From Lagierella massiliensis (lineage in GTDB: Bacteria; Bacillota; Clostridia; Tissierellales; Peptoniphilaceae): a stretch of DNA of 64,000 nucleotides. The stretch is taken from positions 310,001 through 374,000 of the forward strand of contig NZ_CYUO01000005.1 in assembly GCF_001407835.1 (NCBI RefSeq), read 5' to 3'. Numbering within the stretch: the stretch's first letter is position 1; the number at the start of each line of letters is the position of its first letter. The notes under the pieces are model-generated. The model was not told the DNA's origin and did no database searches. It was given only the letters and a program-made list of their open reading frames with translations. Positions 16,307-22,424 of the stretch are shown piece by piece. The position numbers and the translations under genes are program-made.

Positions 16307-16427
16307 ATTATATATGATATTGTTCGATATTTCAATACAAAAAACTAAAAAATAAAAAATAATTCGAAATATCGGTTGACAATTAAAAAATTAGAGCTTA
16401 TAATAAAATTAGTTCGAAATATAGAAC
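16307..16427. promoter_or_regulatory. CI/Cro switch region: divergent promoters and three operators
   Basis: Leftward promoter: TTGAAA (complement of 16330-16335), 17 bp, TATAAT (complement of 16307-16312). Rightward promoter: TTGACA (16376-16381), 17 bp, TATAAT (16399-16404). Operators share GTTCGAWAT: 16322-16337 over the leftward -35, 16362-16377 over the rightward -35, and 16412-16427 (GTTCGAAATATAGAAC) at the rightward start site. A fourth site lies after the Cro-like gene. Confidence 0.85.
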
Positions 16428-16447
16428 AAGAAAAGGGGGCGATAAAC

Positions 16448-16759
16448 TTGGTAGTAGAGAATGCGAAGCTAAAAGGAATAATGGCTGAAAAAGGATACTC
16501 TGTAAGGAAATTATCTGATGAAACAGGCATTCCTTTAAGCACTTTGTCAAATAAGATTAATGGTATCACAGAGTTTAAAACCAGTGATATATTAATAATT
16601 TCAAAAGTTCTTGAAATCTTAAATATTCAAGAAATATTTTTAGTTAGTTGTCCATTATTTCGATATATAGAACAAAACAAGGTAAATGAACGAATGGAGA
16701 GGGGGATTATGGAAGAAAAAGATTCCGATGACCAAGGTAAAATATTATTTAAAAGATGA
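16448..16759 (+). CDS. Cro-like XRE repressor, C-terminally extended in copy 1
   Basis: The start is TTG at 16448, set by AAAGGGGG eight bases upstream; upstream ATGs lie inside the promoter. The HTH (YSVRKLSDETGIPLSTLSNK) matches small phage Cro/XRE proteins. In copy 2 the protein ends after QEIFF (65 residues). Here patch C removes that stop and the frame runs on through patch D, giving 103 residues with about 38 foreign ones. Whether the extension harms DNA binding is unknown. Confidence 0.8.
   Translation: MVVENAKLKGIMAEKGYSVRKLSDETGIPLSTLSNKINGITEFKTSDILIISKVLEILNIQEIFLVSCPLFRYIEQNKVNERMERGIMEEKDSDDQGKILFKR
16642..16658 (+). other. Patch C: replaced segment removing the cro stop and an operator base
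   Basis: Seventeen bases here replace 11 in copy 2 (51756-51766). The native TAG is lost. The last base turns GTTCGATATATAGAAC (operator 4, 51766-51781) into TTTCGATATATAGAAC (16658-16673), breaking its dyad. No donor was found in the window. Confidence 0.8.
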
Positions 16760-16877
16760 TATTGAGGAAATTATCATTGAAACTGATGAGAATAACCCTA
16801 TAACCATTGCTATTATAAGTGATGTTCTTAAGCCTGGTAATGGTTATAGGGTTAGAGTCAAGTTTAAATCATGTTAA
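16709..16877 (+). pseudogene. Small early ORF broken by patch D
   Basis: In copy 2 this is a 56-residue gene (51817-51987). Here the ATG and ribosome site GAGGGGG remain, but patch D shifts the frame and a TGA ends it after 16 codons. The original frame resumes from about 16751 to the old stop at 16877. Confidence 0.85.
16710..16750 (+). other. Patch D: 41-nt copy of the pilin gene
   Basis: Bases 16710-16750 match 280-320 of the ancillary pilin gene exactly, same strand. The displaced phage tract in copy 2 (from 51818) shares TGGAAG at the left, TTATTT at the right and a GATTC in the middle. Confidence 0.93.
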
Positions 16878-17107
16878 TGTTCATTATCTTTTGGTGGATG
16901 TGGATCATTGCCAAAGCTGTCTTTTGAACGAATTTGACCGTGGCGGTTATGTGTGATTAATTCGGATTTTTGATGCTTAGCTATTTGTCTGGCGAAATTT
17001 TCAGCTTCTTTTTGTGTATTGAAAATTTTAGTAGCTCTATTATTTCCAGCACCTTTTACTTGCCATTTACCACCTTTAGGAGTAACGTGTTGATTTTTTC
17101 CAGCCAT
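16874..17107 (-). CDS. DUF2188 domain protein
   Basis: The 77-residue basic protein has HVTPKGGKWQVKGAGN and a TQKEAENFARQIAKHQ helix, characteristic of DUF2188. This family is small, widespread and of unknown function. It lies opposite to its neighbours and overlaps the end of the preceding small ORF. The ribosome site is GGAGGTG. Confidence 0.85.
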   Translation of the reverse strand: MAGKNQHVTPKGGKWQVKGAGNNRATKIFNTQKEAENFARQIAKHQKSELITHNRHGQIRSKDSFGNDPHPPKDNEH

Positions 17108-17179
17108 AAATTCACCTCCTTATGGTAATTATAGCACATATAGTGCTTATTGTTGATTAATGAAGGAGGGATGTACTAT

Positions 17180-17365
17180 ATGTTGTATGAGATGATTAGA
17201 TTAAGAAAAGAAAAAAAGCTCAGCCAGTTAGAGTTGGGTAATCTTATCGGTATGAAACAAAGGGTTATTAGTAAGTATGAGAGAGAAGAGTCAGAGCTTC
17301 CAGTTAGTGTGGCAAAAAGGATAGCAGAGGTGTTTGATGTTGATTGGTGGAGGTTGTATGAATAA
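17180..17365 (+). CDS. Small XRE-family DNA-binding protein
   Basis: Start at 17180 is chosen because AAGGAGGG ends 9 nt upstream; the ATG at 17171 is too close. The 61 residues are almost all helix-turn-helix (LSQLELGNLIGMKQRVISKYE), ending DVDWWRLYE. A likely second early regulator. Confidence 0.88.
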   Translation: MLYEMIRLRKEKKLSQLELGNLIGMKQRVISKYEREESELPVSVAKRIAEVFDVDWWRLYE

Positions 17366-17410
17366 AAAAAGACATTAAAAGGTAAATAAACGAATGTGGA
17401 GGGGGAGTTG

Positions 17411-17545
17411 ATGGAGAAATTAATATCGATAGTAACTTTAATAATGAATATGGCAACAATGATTGTTCTTTGGTCAATATTAAAAAAGGACGATTCAGGA
17501 AATCGTCCAATAGATGTTTACTTAAGAATGTTATTTAAGGGTTAA
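17411..17545 (+). CDS. 44-residue putative membrane micropeptide
   Basis: ATG at 17411 follows GGAGGGGGAGTTG. The peptide begins MEKLISIVTLIMNMATMIVL, one hydrophobic helix, and ends in a charged tail. It shares its MEKLI start and ribosome-site cassette with the 29-residue ORF at 17591. The family is unknown. Confidence 0.55.
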   Translation: MEKLISIVTLIMNMATMIVLWSILKKDDSGNRPIDVYLRMLFKG

Positions 17546-17590
17546 TTATATCACGAGAATTTAAGAAGTAAAAAATAAGGGAGAAACATA

Positions 17591-17680
17591 ATGGAAAAGT
17601 TAATTTTAATTGTTAATTCATTAGTGTTATTTTGTCAGTTGATAATTTTAATTAATCTTATCAAAGAAGATAGGGAATGA
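17591..17680 (+). CDS. 29-residue putative membrane micropeptide
   Basis: ATG at 17591 follows AAGGGAGAAACATA. The peptide is MEKLILIVNSLVLFCQL onward: one hydrophobic segment with a KEDRE tail. The leader GGGAGAAACATAATGGAAAA is repeated almost exactly at 18465-18484 before another small gene. Confidence 0.5.
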   Translation: MEKLILIVNSLVLFCQLIILINLIKEDRE

Positions 17681-17687
17681 TTTTTTT

Positions 17688-17724
17688 CTTCTAAATAGTG
17701 ACGGTGAAGTTATTGCAACAACAA
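17688..17724 (+). other. Patch E: 37-nt copy of the pilin gene
   Basis: Bases 17688-17724 match 1794-1830 of the ancillary pilin gene exactly, same strand. In copy 2 the corresponding tract (from about 52798) carries GAGAGGGGGAGAG, a strong ribosome site and a 4-residue leader. The displaced and inserted tracts share CTAAATAG and AACAA ends. Copy 1 loses the ribosome site. Confidence 0.93.
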
Positions 17725-18074
17725 TGAAAAGATATTTAGATAGTGATGTGATTTTAGATTTGGTAGATGAAAATTTTAAATCCAAGAGTGATTTTTGTAG
17801 GAAGGCTAAGCTTTCAAGGTCTCATTTTGATGGAATGGTTAATGGAACTATTTCTGTGGGGCTTTCAAGTCAAAGTAAGTTAATGAGGGTTTTAAAGGAT
17901 CATATTGATTCTATTGAGGATATTTTAATACCCTTGCCTATTAATGTGGGTGGGAAGTTGATTTCTGAAATATGTGTGACTGATAAAAATGGTGGATTGG
18001 TTGCTTCTATAACGTCAAGGGATGAGATAACCGATAAAAGGTATGTAGTAGAGTACCTGCCTTATAATCGTTAG
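17724..18074 (+). CDS. Phage early regulator-like protein, ribosome site lost in copy 1
   Basis: The 116-residue protein begins with an HTH-like region (SDFCRKAKLSRSHFDGMVNG, about 22-41) and ends in a strand-rich part (GGLVASITSRDEI ... YVVEYLP). I do not recognise the family. The coding sequence matches copy 2. Here the upstream sequence is pilin-derived (patch E), and the nearest purine run, GGTGAAG, lies about 17 nt before the ATG. Expression is probably reduced. Confidence 0.7.
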   Translation: MKRYLDSDVILDLVDENFKSKSDFCRKAKLSRSHFDGMVNGTISVGLSSQSKLMRVLKDHIDSIEDILIPLPINVGGKLISEICVTDKNGGLVASITSRDEITDKRYVVEYLPYNR

Positions 18075-18277
18075 TCTAAGTTGTTATTTGCTGATTTATC
18101 TGGATTTGAACAAGGTGTATCAATACCGTTGATTTTTCTTACATGATACCCTTTATAGTTTCCAGCTTTAATGGCTTTTACAAATGTTTGACGATTCATA
18201 TATCTTCCGGTTGAAGTGTTTTTGAATCCTAAGTTTCTACCGGATTTTGATTGTCTTGTCACTTTAACATTTTTCAA
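18071..18277 (-). CDS. Small basic protein, unknown
   Basis: The 68 residues are rich in Lys/Arg/Asn and include TRQSKSGRNLGFKN and NRQTFVKAIKAGNYKGYHV. Possibly nucleic-acid binding. It is antisense to neighbours and overlaps the end of the previous gene by 4 bp. Confidence 0.6.
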   Translation of the reverse strand: MKNVKVTRQSKSGRNLGFKNTSTGRYMNRQTFVKAIKAGNYKGYHVRKINGIDTPCSNPDKSANNNLD

Positions 18278-18477
18278 GTAATCACATCCTTTTATTGAAG
18301 GTATAAAAAAATTTAGTTGGAGGTACTCTAATAGTTTAATTATATTACTATTTACCTATAGTATCAACTACATGTAGTACAAAATAAATGAACAATAGCT
18401 ATATATAGGGTTTATGGGGAAATGTAAGAAAATATGAGGAAGTTTAAGAAAATAAAACGTAAGAAGGGAGAAACATA

Positions 18478-18657
18478 ATGGAAAAATTAATTTTAAAGAA
18501 ATCTAAAAAATGGGGACCTGCTAAGTCTTGTATTTGGGTACCTGAAGATTTGGCGGATTCTATTAAGGAAATTGCAGAGGAAACTAATATGTCTTTTAAG
18601 ACTTTGACTGCTGAACTTGTTTCTTTTGCTATAGATCATATTGATATTGTTGAGTAG
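18478..18657 (+). CDS. Small ribbon-helix-helix-like protein
   Basis: ATG at 18478 follows AAGGGAGAAACATA. The 59 residues read MEKLILKKSKKWGPAKSCIW, then VPEDLADSIKEIAEETNMSF and a last helix. The strand-helix-helix order resembles Arc/CopG-type proteins, but this is only pattern likeness. Confidence 0.6.
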   Translation: MEKLILKKSKKWGPAKSCIWVPEDLADSIKEIAEETNMSFKTLTAELVSFAIDHIDIVE

Positions 18658-18663
18658 GAGGTG

Positions 18664-18678
18664 TATAAGAAGCAGTCA
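18664..18678 (+). other. Patch F: replaced segment removing the start of an Xis-like gene
   Basis: Copy 2 has GTGTTAAGTATGAACGCAGT after the ribosome site AGGAGG; copy 1 reads GTGTATAAGAAGCAGTC. Copy 1 is 4 bp shorter and has no ATG. The native frame now meets TAA directly upstream. No donor was found in the window. Confidence 0.8.
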
Positions 18679-18857
18679 GAAGTGACACGGATATTTTAAC
18701 TGTAAAGGATTTAAAGAATGATTATCCAAGCTTGGGCAGGGATGAAATCTATAAAATTTTAAGAAGAAAAGGCTGCCCTTTGATATCGGGAAGGGTGGCA
18801 GGTGAGAAGTACAAGATTTCAAGAAAGAATTTTGAAGTCTTTGCAAATATTAAGTAG
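18670..18857 (+). pseudogene. Xis/AlpA-like DNA-binding gene without a start codon
   Basis: The coding frame is preserved, but patch F removed the ATG and no in-frame ATG, GTG or TTG is close enough to replace it. The intact gene is at 53781-53972. Confidence 0.8.
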
Positions 18858-18867
18858 GAGGCTATAT

Positions 18868-19032
18868 ATGGTAGAAACTCAAGAGAAGTTAGAAGAAGAT
18901 TTGTTTATCTGTCTACAGGATATTCAAATTTTGAGGGAAAAATTAAAAATGTACGAAAGGGATTTAAAGGAATTGGAACGACTTTCAAAGATTAAAAAAG
19001 AGTTGATAGGAAAGTTGGCAGAGTATGATTAA
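18868..19032 (+). CDS. Small coiled-coil protein, unknown
   Basis: Start at 18868 follows TAGGAGG. The 54 residues are nearly all charged helix (EKLEEDLFICLQDIQILREK ... LKELERLSKIKKE), probably a coiled coil. Its end overlaps the next start by 8 bp, suggesting coupled translation. Confidence 0.6.
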   Translation: MVETQEKLEEDLFICLQDIQILREKLKMYERDLKELERLSKIKKELIGKLAEYD

Positions 19033-19264
19033 ATTTAAAAACTTAAAAAAGGCTTGTGATGAGCTTGATTTCTACTTATTAGAAGCAGATTACAATCACT
19101 TAATCGTGACGGCAGGAAGATTTGGAGACTATATATGTATACACAAAGAAGAAGCTTGGAACATTAGTTTTGAAGTAAGGTTTAGGTGGTTAGAATCAGA
19201 TAAAAAAGCAAGGCTAATTAAAGCAATTACAAGAGATTATGAGGAGTATTTGAATGGAAATTAA
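19025..19264 (+). CDS. Hypothetical phage protein
   Basis: The 79 residues include a helical start (KACDELDFYLLEADY), a strand GRFGDYICIH and a helical end. The family was not recognised. It overlaps genes on both sides, as is typical of this tightly packed early operon. Confidence 0.6.
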   Translation: MIKFKNLKKACDELDFYLLEADYNHLIVTAGRFGDYICIHKEEAWNISFEVRFRWLESDKKARLIKAITRDYEEYLNGN

Positions 19265-19487
19265 AAAGAAAAAGAGAGAATTTAAAGACACGAAGCTTGC
19301 GCACAACATAAGACAAGCTATTTATAGCTACAGAAGATGGAAGAGATATAACAGAGTTGAAATCAAATTCTGGAAGAAACTTACCTTTTGGATAATAGTT
19401 TGTTCGTTGAGTATATGTGCAGGTGCAACTGTAGTTTATATGTTTGTGCAAACTTTAATTAGATGGGTCGTTTTGGGTGAATATTAA
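19254..19487 (+). CDS. Small single-span membrane protein
   Basis: The 77 residues begin with a very basic 40-residue stretch, then a hydrophobic segment (LTFWIIVCSLSICAGATVVY, about 43-66). No family was recognised. It overlaps the preceding gene by 11 bp. Confidence 0.6.
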   Translation: MEIKKKKREFKDTKLAHNIRQAIYSYRRWKRYNRVEIKFWKKLTFWIIVCSLSICAGATVVYMFVQTLIRWVVLGEY

Positions 19488-19497
19488 GGAGGAAAAT

Positions 19498-19959
19498 ATG
19501 AAATTATATGAGTTAACTGAAAGTTATGTGAAATTGATGGATTTAGAGGGTGACTTTGAAAGTGCCTTAGAAGTGATTGATGATGAAATTGAAGTAAAGG
19601 CTGATAATATCGCTAAGGTCATCAAGGAGTTAGAGGGTGACTCTCTAAAATTCAAGGAAGAGATTGATAGGCTTAGTAGTATACGCAAATCTACTGAAAA
19701 TAGAATTTCAGACCTAAAATCTTACCTTGAATTTAATATGGTGAGAGTGAATAAGAAAAAGTTTAAAACTGACTTATTCTCTTTCAATATACAAAAAAAC
19801 AGGGCTTCTGTAAAGGTACTTGATGAAAATAAAGTTCCTGAAAAGTATCTTGTACACAAAACTTCTGTGGATAAAACTAAAATCTATCAAGATTTAAAGG
19901 ATGGAGTCGAAGTTGAGGGTGTGATTTTACAGGAAAGTGAAAGTTTGAGGATTAGATAA
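19498..19959 (+). CDS. Siphovirus Gp157-family protein
   Basis: Start at 19498 follows AAGGAGG. The 153-residue product has the long N-terminal helix (LTESYVKLMDL ... ALEVIDDEIEVKADNIAKVI) and C-terminal KVPEKYLVHK..VDKTKI motif of Gp157. This family sits at the head of phage recombination modules, where it is proposed to modulate the recombinase. Its stop overlaps the next start (ATGA type). Confidence 0.88.
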   Translation: MKLYELTESYVKLMDLEGDFESALEVIDDEIEVKADNIAKVIKELEGDSLKFKEEIDRLSSIRKSTENRISDLKSYLEFNMVRVNKKKFKTDLFSFNIQKNRASVKVLDENKVPEKYLVHKTSVDKTKIYQDLKDGVEVEGVILQESESLRIR

Positions 19960-20654
19960 TGAAGATTGTTAAGGCTAGTGATTTAAAGGAAAGTAAGGCA
20001 ACTTACTTAATTTATGGAAATCCTGGGACTGGAAAGACTACGGCTATAAAATATCTACCTGGAAAAAAGCTTGTTGTTGATATTGATAAGTCTTCTGTAG
20101 TCCTTATGGGAGAAGATGATATAGATATCTTGGAGATTGATTCATACAAGATATGGGAGAGTTGGATTGAAGCTGTGAAGTATATCAAGGAGAATTACAA
20201 GGATTATGACTTTATCGTCATTGATAATGTGACTGAATTATTTAGATCCATACTGGCACAGCAAGGCAGAGAGGGAAAAAATAATCGTGTGCCAAGTATG
20301 GCTGATTATCAAAGAAGTGACTTTGTTATAATGGATAGTTTCAGGGCTATAAAAAGTGTTGATTGTAATGTTGTGTTTACTGCTTGGGAAACTTCGGACA
20401 AGTGGGAGACTGAAGCAGGTCAAATATTTAATCGTGCCATACCTGATATTAGAAAAACCATACTAAATAATTTTTTAGGTCTTTGTGATGTTGTGGGAAG
20501 ACTAATTATCAGTGAAAAGGATGAAGAAATTAAGAGAGGTTTTGTACTACAACCAAGTATGGATGTGTACGCAAAAAATCGCTTGGATGATAGAAAAGGG
20601 TGTTTACAAAGTGAGCTTGTACGAGTATCAACAGGAAATAGTACAGAAGACTAA
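19959..20654 (+). CDS. Sak4-like AAA ATPase/recombinase
   Basis: The 231 residues have a Walker A at 20-27 (GNPGTGKT), a Walker B-like YDFIVIDNV near 88-96, and the AAA_24 ('phage nucleotide-binding protein') layout. Members are RecA-core ATPases acting as single-strand annealing recombinases in phages. Between Gp157 and a helicase/DUF669 pair, this is the expected place. Such recombinases tolerate mismatched partners, which is relevant to the patches in copy 1; that link is inference. Confidence 0.82.
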   Translation: MKIVKASDLKESKATYLIYGNPGTGKTTAIKYLPGKKLVVDIDKSSVVLMGEDDIDILEIDSYKIWESWIEAVKYIKENYKDYDFIVIDNVTELFRSILAQQGREGKNNRVPSMADYQRSDFVIMDSFRAIKSVDCNVVFTAWETSDKWETEAGQIFNRAIPDIRKTILNNFLGLCDVVGRLIISEKDEEIKRGFVLQPSMDVYAKNRLDDRKGCLQSELVRVSTGNSTED

Positions 20655-21933
20655 AACGGCTATTTTAAATGGTTATAAGCATCCCTGCATAGTTTCTCCA
20701 TGTGGAAGTGGTAAAAGTTATATTATATCTCACATGGTAAAGGGAGCGACGGACAAGGGAAATCGAGTTTTATTTCTTGTCCATAGAAAAGAACTTAAAG
20801 AGCAGATTGAAGAGGACTTTGAAAATTTTGGAGTTAATCTTGATTTACTGGATGTCTACATGGTTCAGACTGCTACTAATCGCCTTGATAAGATTAAGTG
20901 TCCAAAGATGATTGTTACTGATGAAAATCATCATAGCATGGCAAAGACTTATAGGGATATATATGAAGCCTTTCCAGATGCAACAAGGATTGGCTTTACT
21001 GCTACTCCTATAAGGCTTGATGGAAAAGGTCTTGGAGATATTAACGATATTTTAATTGAAGGACCATCCGTGAAGTGGTTGATTGAAAATAACTTCTTAG
21101 CTCCTTATAAATACTATGCGCCAAGGGCCTTGGATACTCACGACTTAAAAAAGAGAGCTGGAGAGTATACAAAGGATAGTATTGATAAAGCTATGAGCAA
21201 GGGGGCAATATTTGGTGACGTGATTAATCACTATAAGAAGTTAGCTCTTGGACAACAAGCTATATGCTATTGCCACAGTGTGAGCTACAGCATGAGGATT
21301 GCCAAGTATTTTACTGGAGCAGGTATAAGTGCCAAGCATATATCAGCTGATACTCCTAAGGATAAAAGGGAAGATATTATCGAAGATTTTAGGAGTGGAA
21401 AGATAAAAATCTTATGTAATGTTGACTTGATAGGAGAAGGTTTCAACGTGCCTGATTGCTCATGTGTGATTTTACTAAGACCAACTGCCTCTCTAAGTCT
21501 CTATATACAGCAGGCTATGAGGTGCATGAGATATAAAAAGGACAAGGTTGCAACAATTATTGACCATGTAGGCAATGTGGAAAGACACAACCTACCTGAT
21601 ACTCCTCATGAGTGGAGCTTGGAGGGAGAGAAGGTAGCAAAGAAGGACAGAGAAAAAAACGAAGTAAGTATCAAAATTTGTCCTGAATGTTTCAGTGCCA
21701 ATCCCTCAAAGTGCAGTCTTTGTCTACAGTGTGGAGCTGAACTTAAAACTGAAGAAAAAGAGTTAGAAGAAATTAAGGATGTTGAGTTGGAAGAGGTCAA
21801 GAATGAATTTGTTGTTGACTATAGAGAGCCTAAAGACTGTAAGTCTATGAGAGAATTGTATGATTTAGCTAAAAACAGAGGTTATAAGCCTGGATGGGCT
21901 TACTACCAAGGAAAATTATTAGGATATGTATAG
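20611..21933 (+). CDS. DEAD/DEAH-box helicase (SF2)
   Basis: I place the start at GTG 20611 (VSLYEYQQEIV), about 8 nt after AAAAGGG and inside the previous gene; ATG at 20587 is possible. The 440 residues show motif I (SPCGSGKS), motif II DENH, motif III TATP and motif VI QAMRCMR. A C-terminal four-cysteine zinc ribbon (CPEC ... CLQC) follows. It is typical of phage replication helicases next to DUF669 genes. Confidence 0.92.
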   Translation: MSLYEYQQEIVQKTKTAILNGYKHPCIVSPCGSGKSYIISHMVKGATDKGNRVLFLVHRKELKEQIEEDFENFGVNLDLLDVYMVQTATNRLDKIKCPKMIVTDENHHSMAKTYRDIYEAFPDATRIGFTATPIRLDGKGLGDINDILIEGPSVKWLIENNFLAPYKYYAPRALDTHDLKKRAGEYTKDSIDKAMSKGAIFGDVINHYKKLALGQQAICYCHSVSYSMRIAKYFTGAGISAKHISADTPKDKREDIIEDFRSGKIKILCNVDLIGEGFNVPDCSCVILLRPTASLSLYIQQAMRCMRYKKDKVATIIDHVGNVERHNLPDTPHEWSLEGEKVAKKDREKNEVSIKICPECFSANPSKCSLCLQCGAELKTEEKELEEIKDVELEEVKNEFVVDYREPKDCKSMRELYDLAKNRGYKPGWAYYQGKLLGYV

Positions 21934-21944
21934 GAGGAAAGAGA

Positions 21945-22424
21945 ATGTTTAAGATTGATTATGATTTAGCGCAAAATTATGTTGAGGGTGGAGTTTATGA
22001 AATGTACTTCGAGGACTATGAGCAAAGAGTTGCGAATAGTGGAACAAGGTTCTTTGTGTTACATGGAGTTATAAGAAAAGACGTAAGCCAAAGTAATCAA
22101 GGGAGAAAAGTATTCTACAACCTATGGTGTTCAAAGGATACTGGAGAACTAAATATGGGATTTGTGGCACAGATTGCAAGGGCTGTTAAACTTGCAAATG
22201 GAACTGAATTTAAGTCAGAAGACGACGTTTTAAAAGCTTTGATGTATAAGCCTTTTAAAGCAAAGATAACCTTAGAAACTAACGAATTTAACGGGAAGCA
22301 ATATACAAATAACGTATATAAGGGATTTAAAGAGAGTGACTTCCCACAAATAGCGCCTGGAACTATGGTAGAGGGTGCAACAATGATAAATAACAATACA
22401 AGTAATGAGGACGTGCCATTTTAA
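21945..22424 (+). CDS. DUF669 protein
   Basis: The 159-residue protein has the strand-rich core GGVYEMYFEDYEQRVANSGT and KVFYNLWCS, and ends in an acidic EDVPF tail like a single-strand DNA-binding protein. DUF669 accompanies Sak4/helicase/primase sets in Firmicutes phages. I infer an SSB-like role. The ribosome site is AGGAGGAAAGAG; its stop overlaps the primase ATG (TAATG). Confidence 0.85.
   Translation: MFKIDYDLAQNYVEGGVYEMYFEDYEQRVANSGTRFFVLHGVIRKDVSQSNQGRKVFYNLWCSKDTGELNMGFVAQIARAVKLANGTEFKSEDDVLKALMYKPFKAKITLETNEFNGKQYTNNVYKGFKESDFPQIAPGTMVEGATMINNNTSNEDVPF

Noticed and set aside
15965..16348. 127-codon plus-strand frame opposite the CI gene
   Set aside because: It is leucine-rich shadow sequence of the repressor gene and crosses its promoter.
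16376..16447. Upstream start for the Cro-like gene
   Set aside because: The rightward promoter (16376-16404) and an operator lie inside that extension, so the transcript begins after it.
14297..18678. A diversity-generating retroelement as cause of the copy 1 changes
   Set aside because: There is no reverse transcriptase and no template/variable repeat, and changes are block copies, not adenine-specific substitutions.
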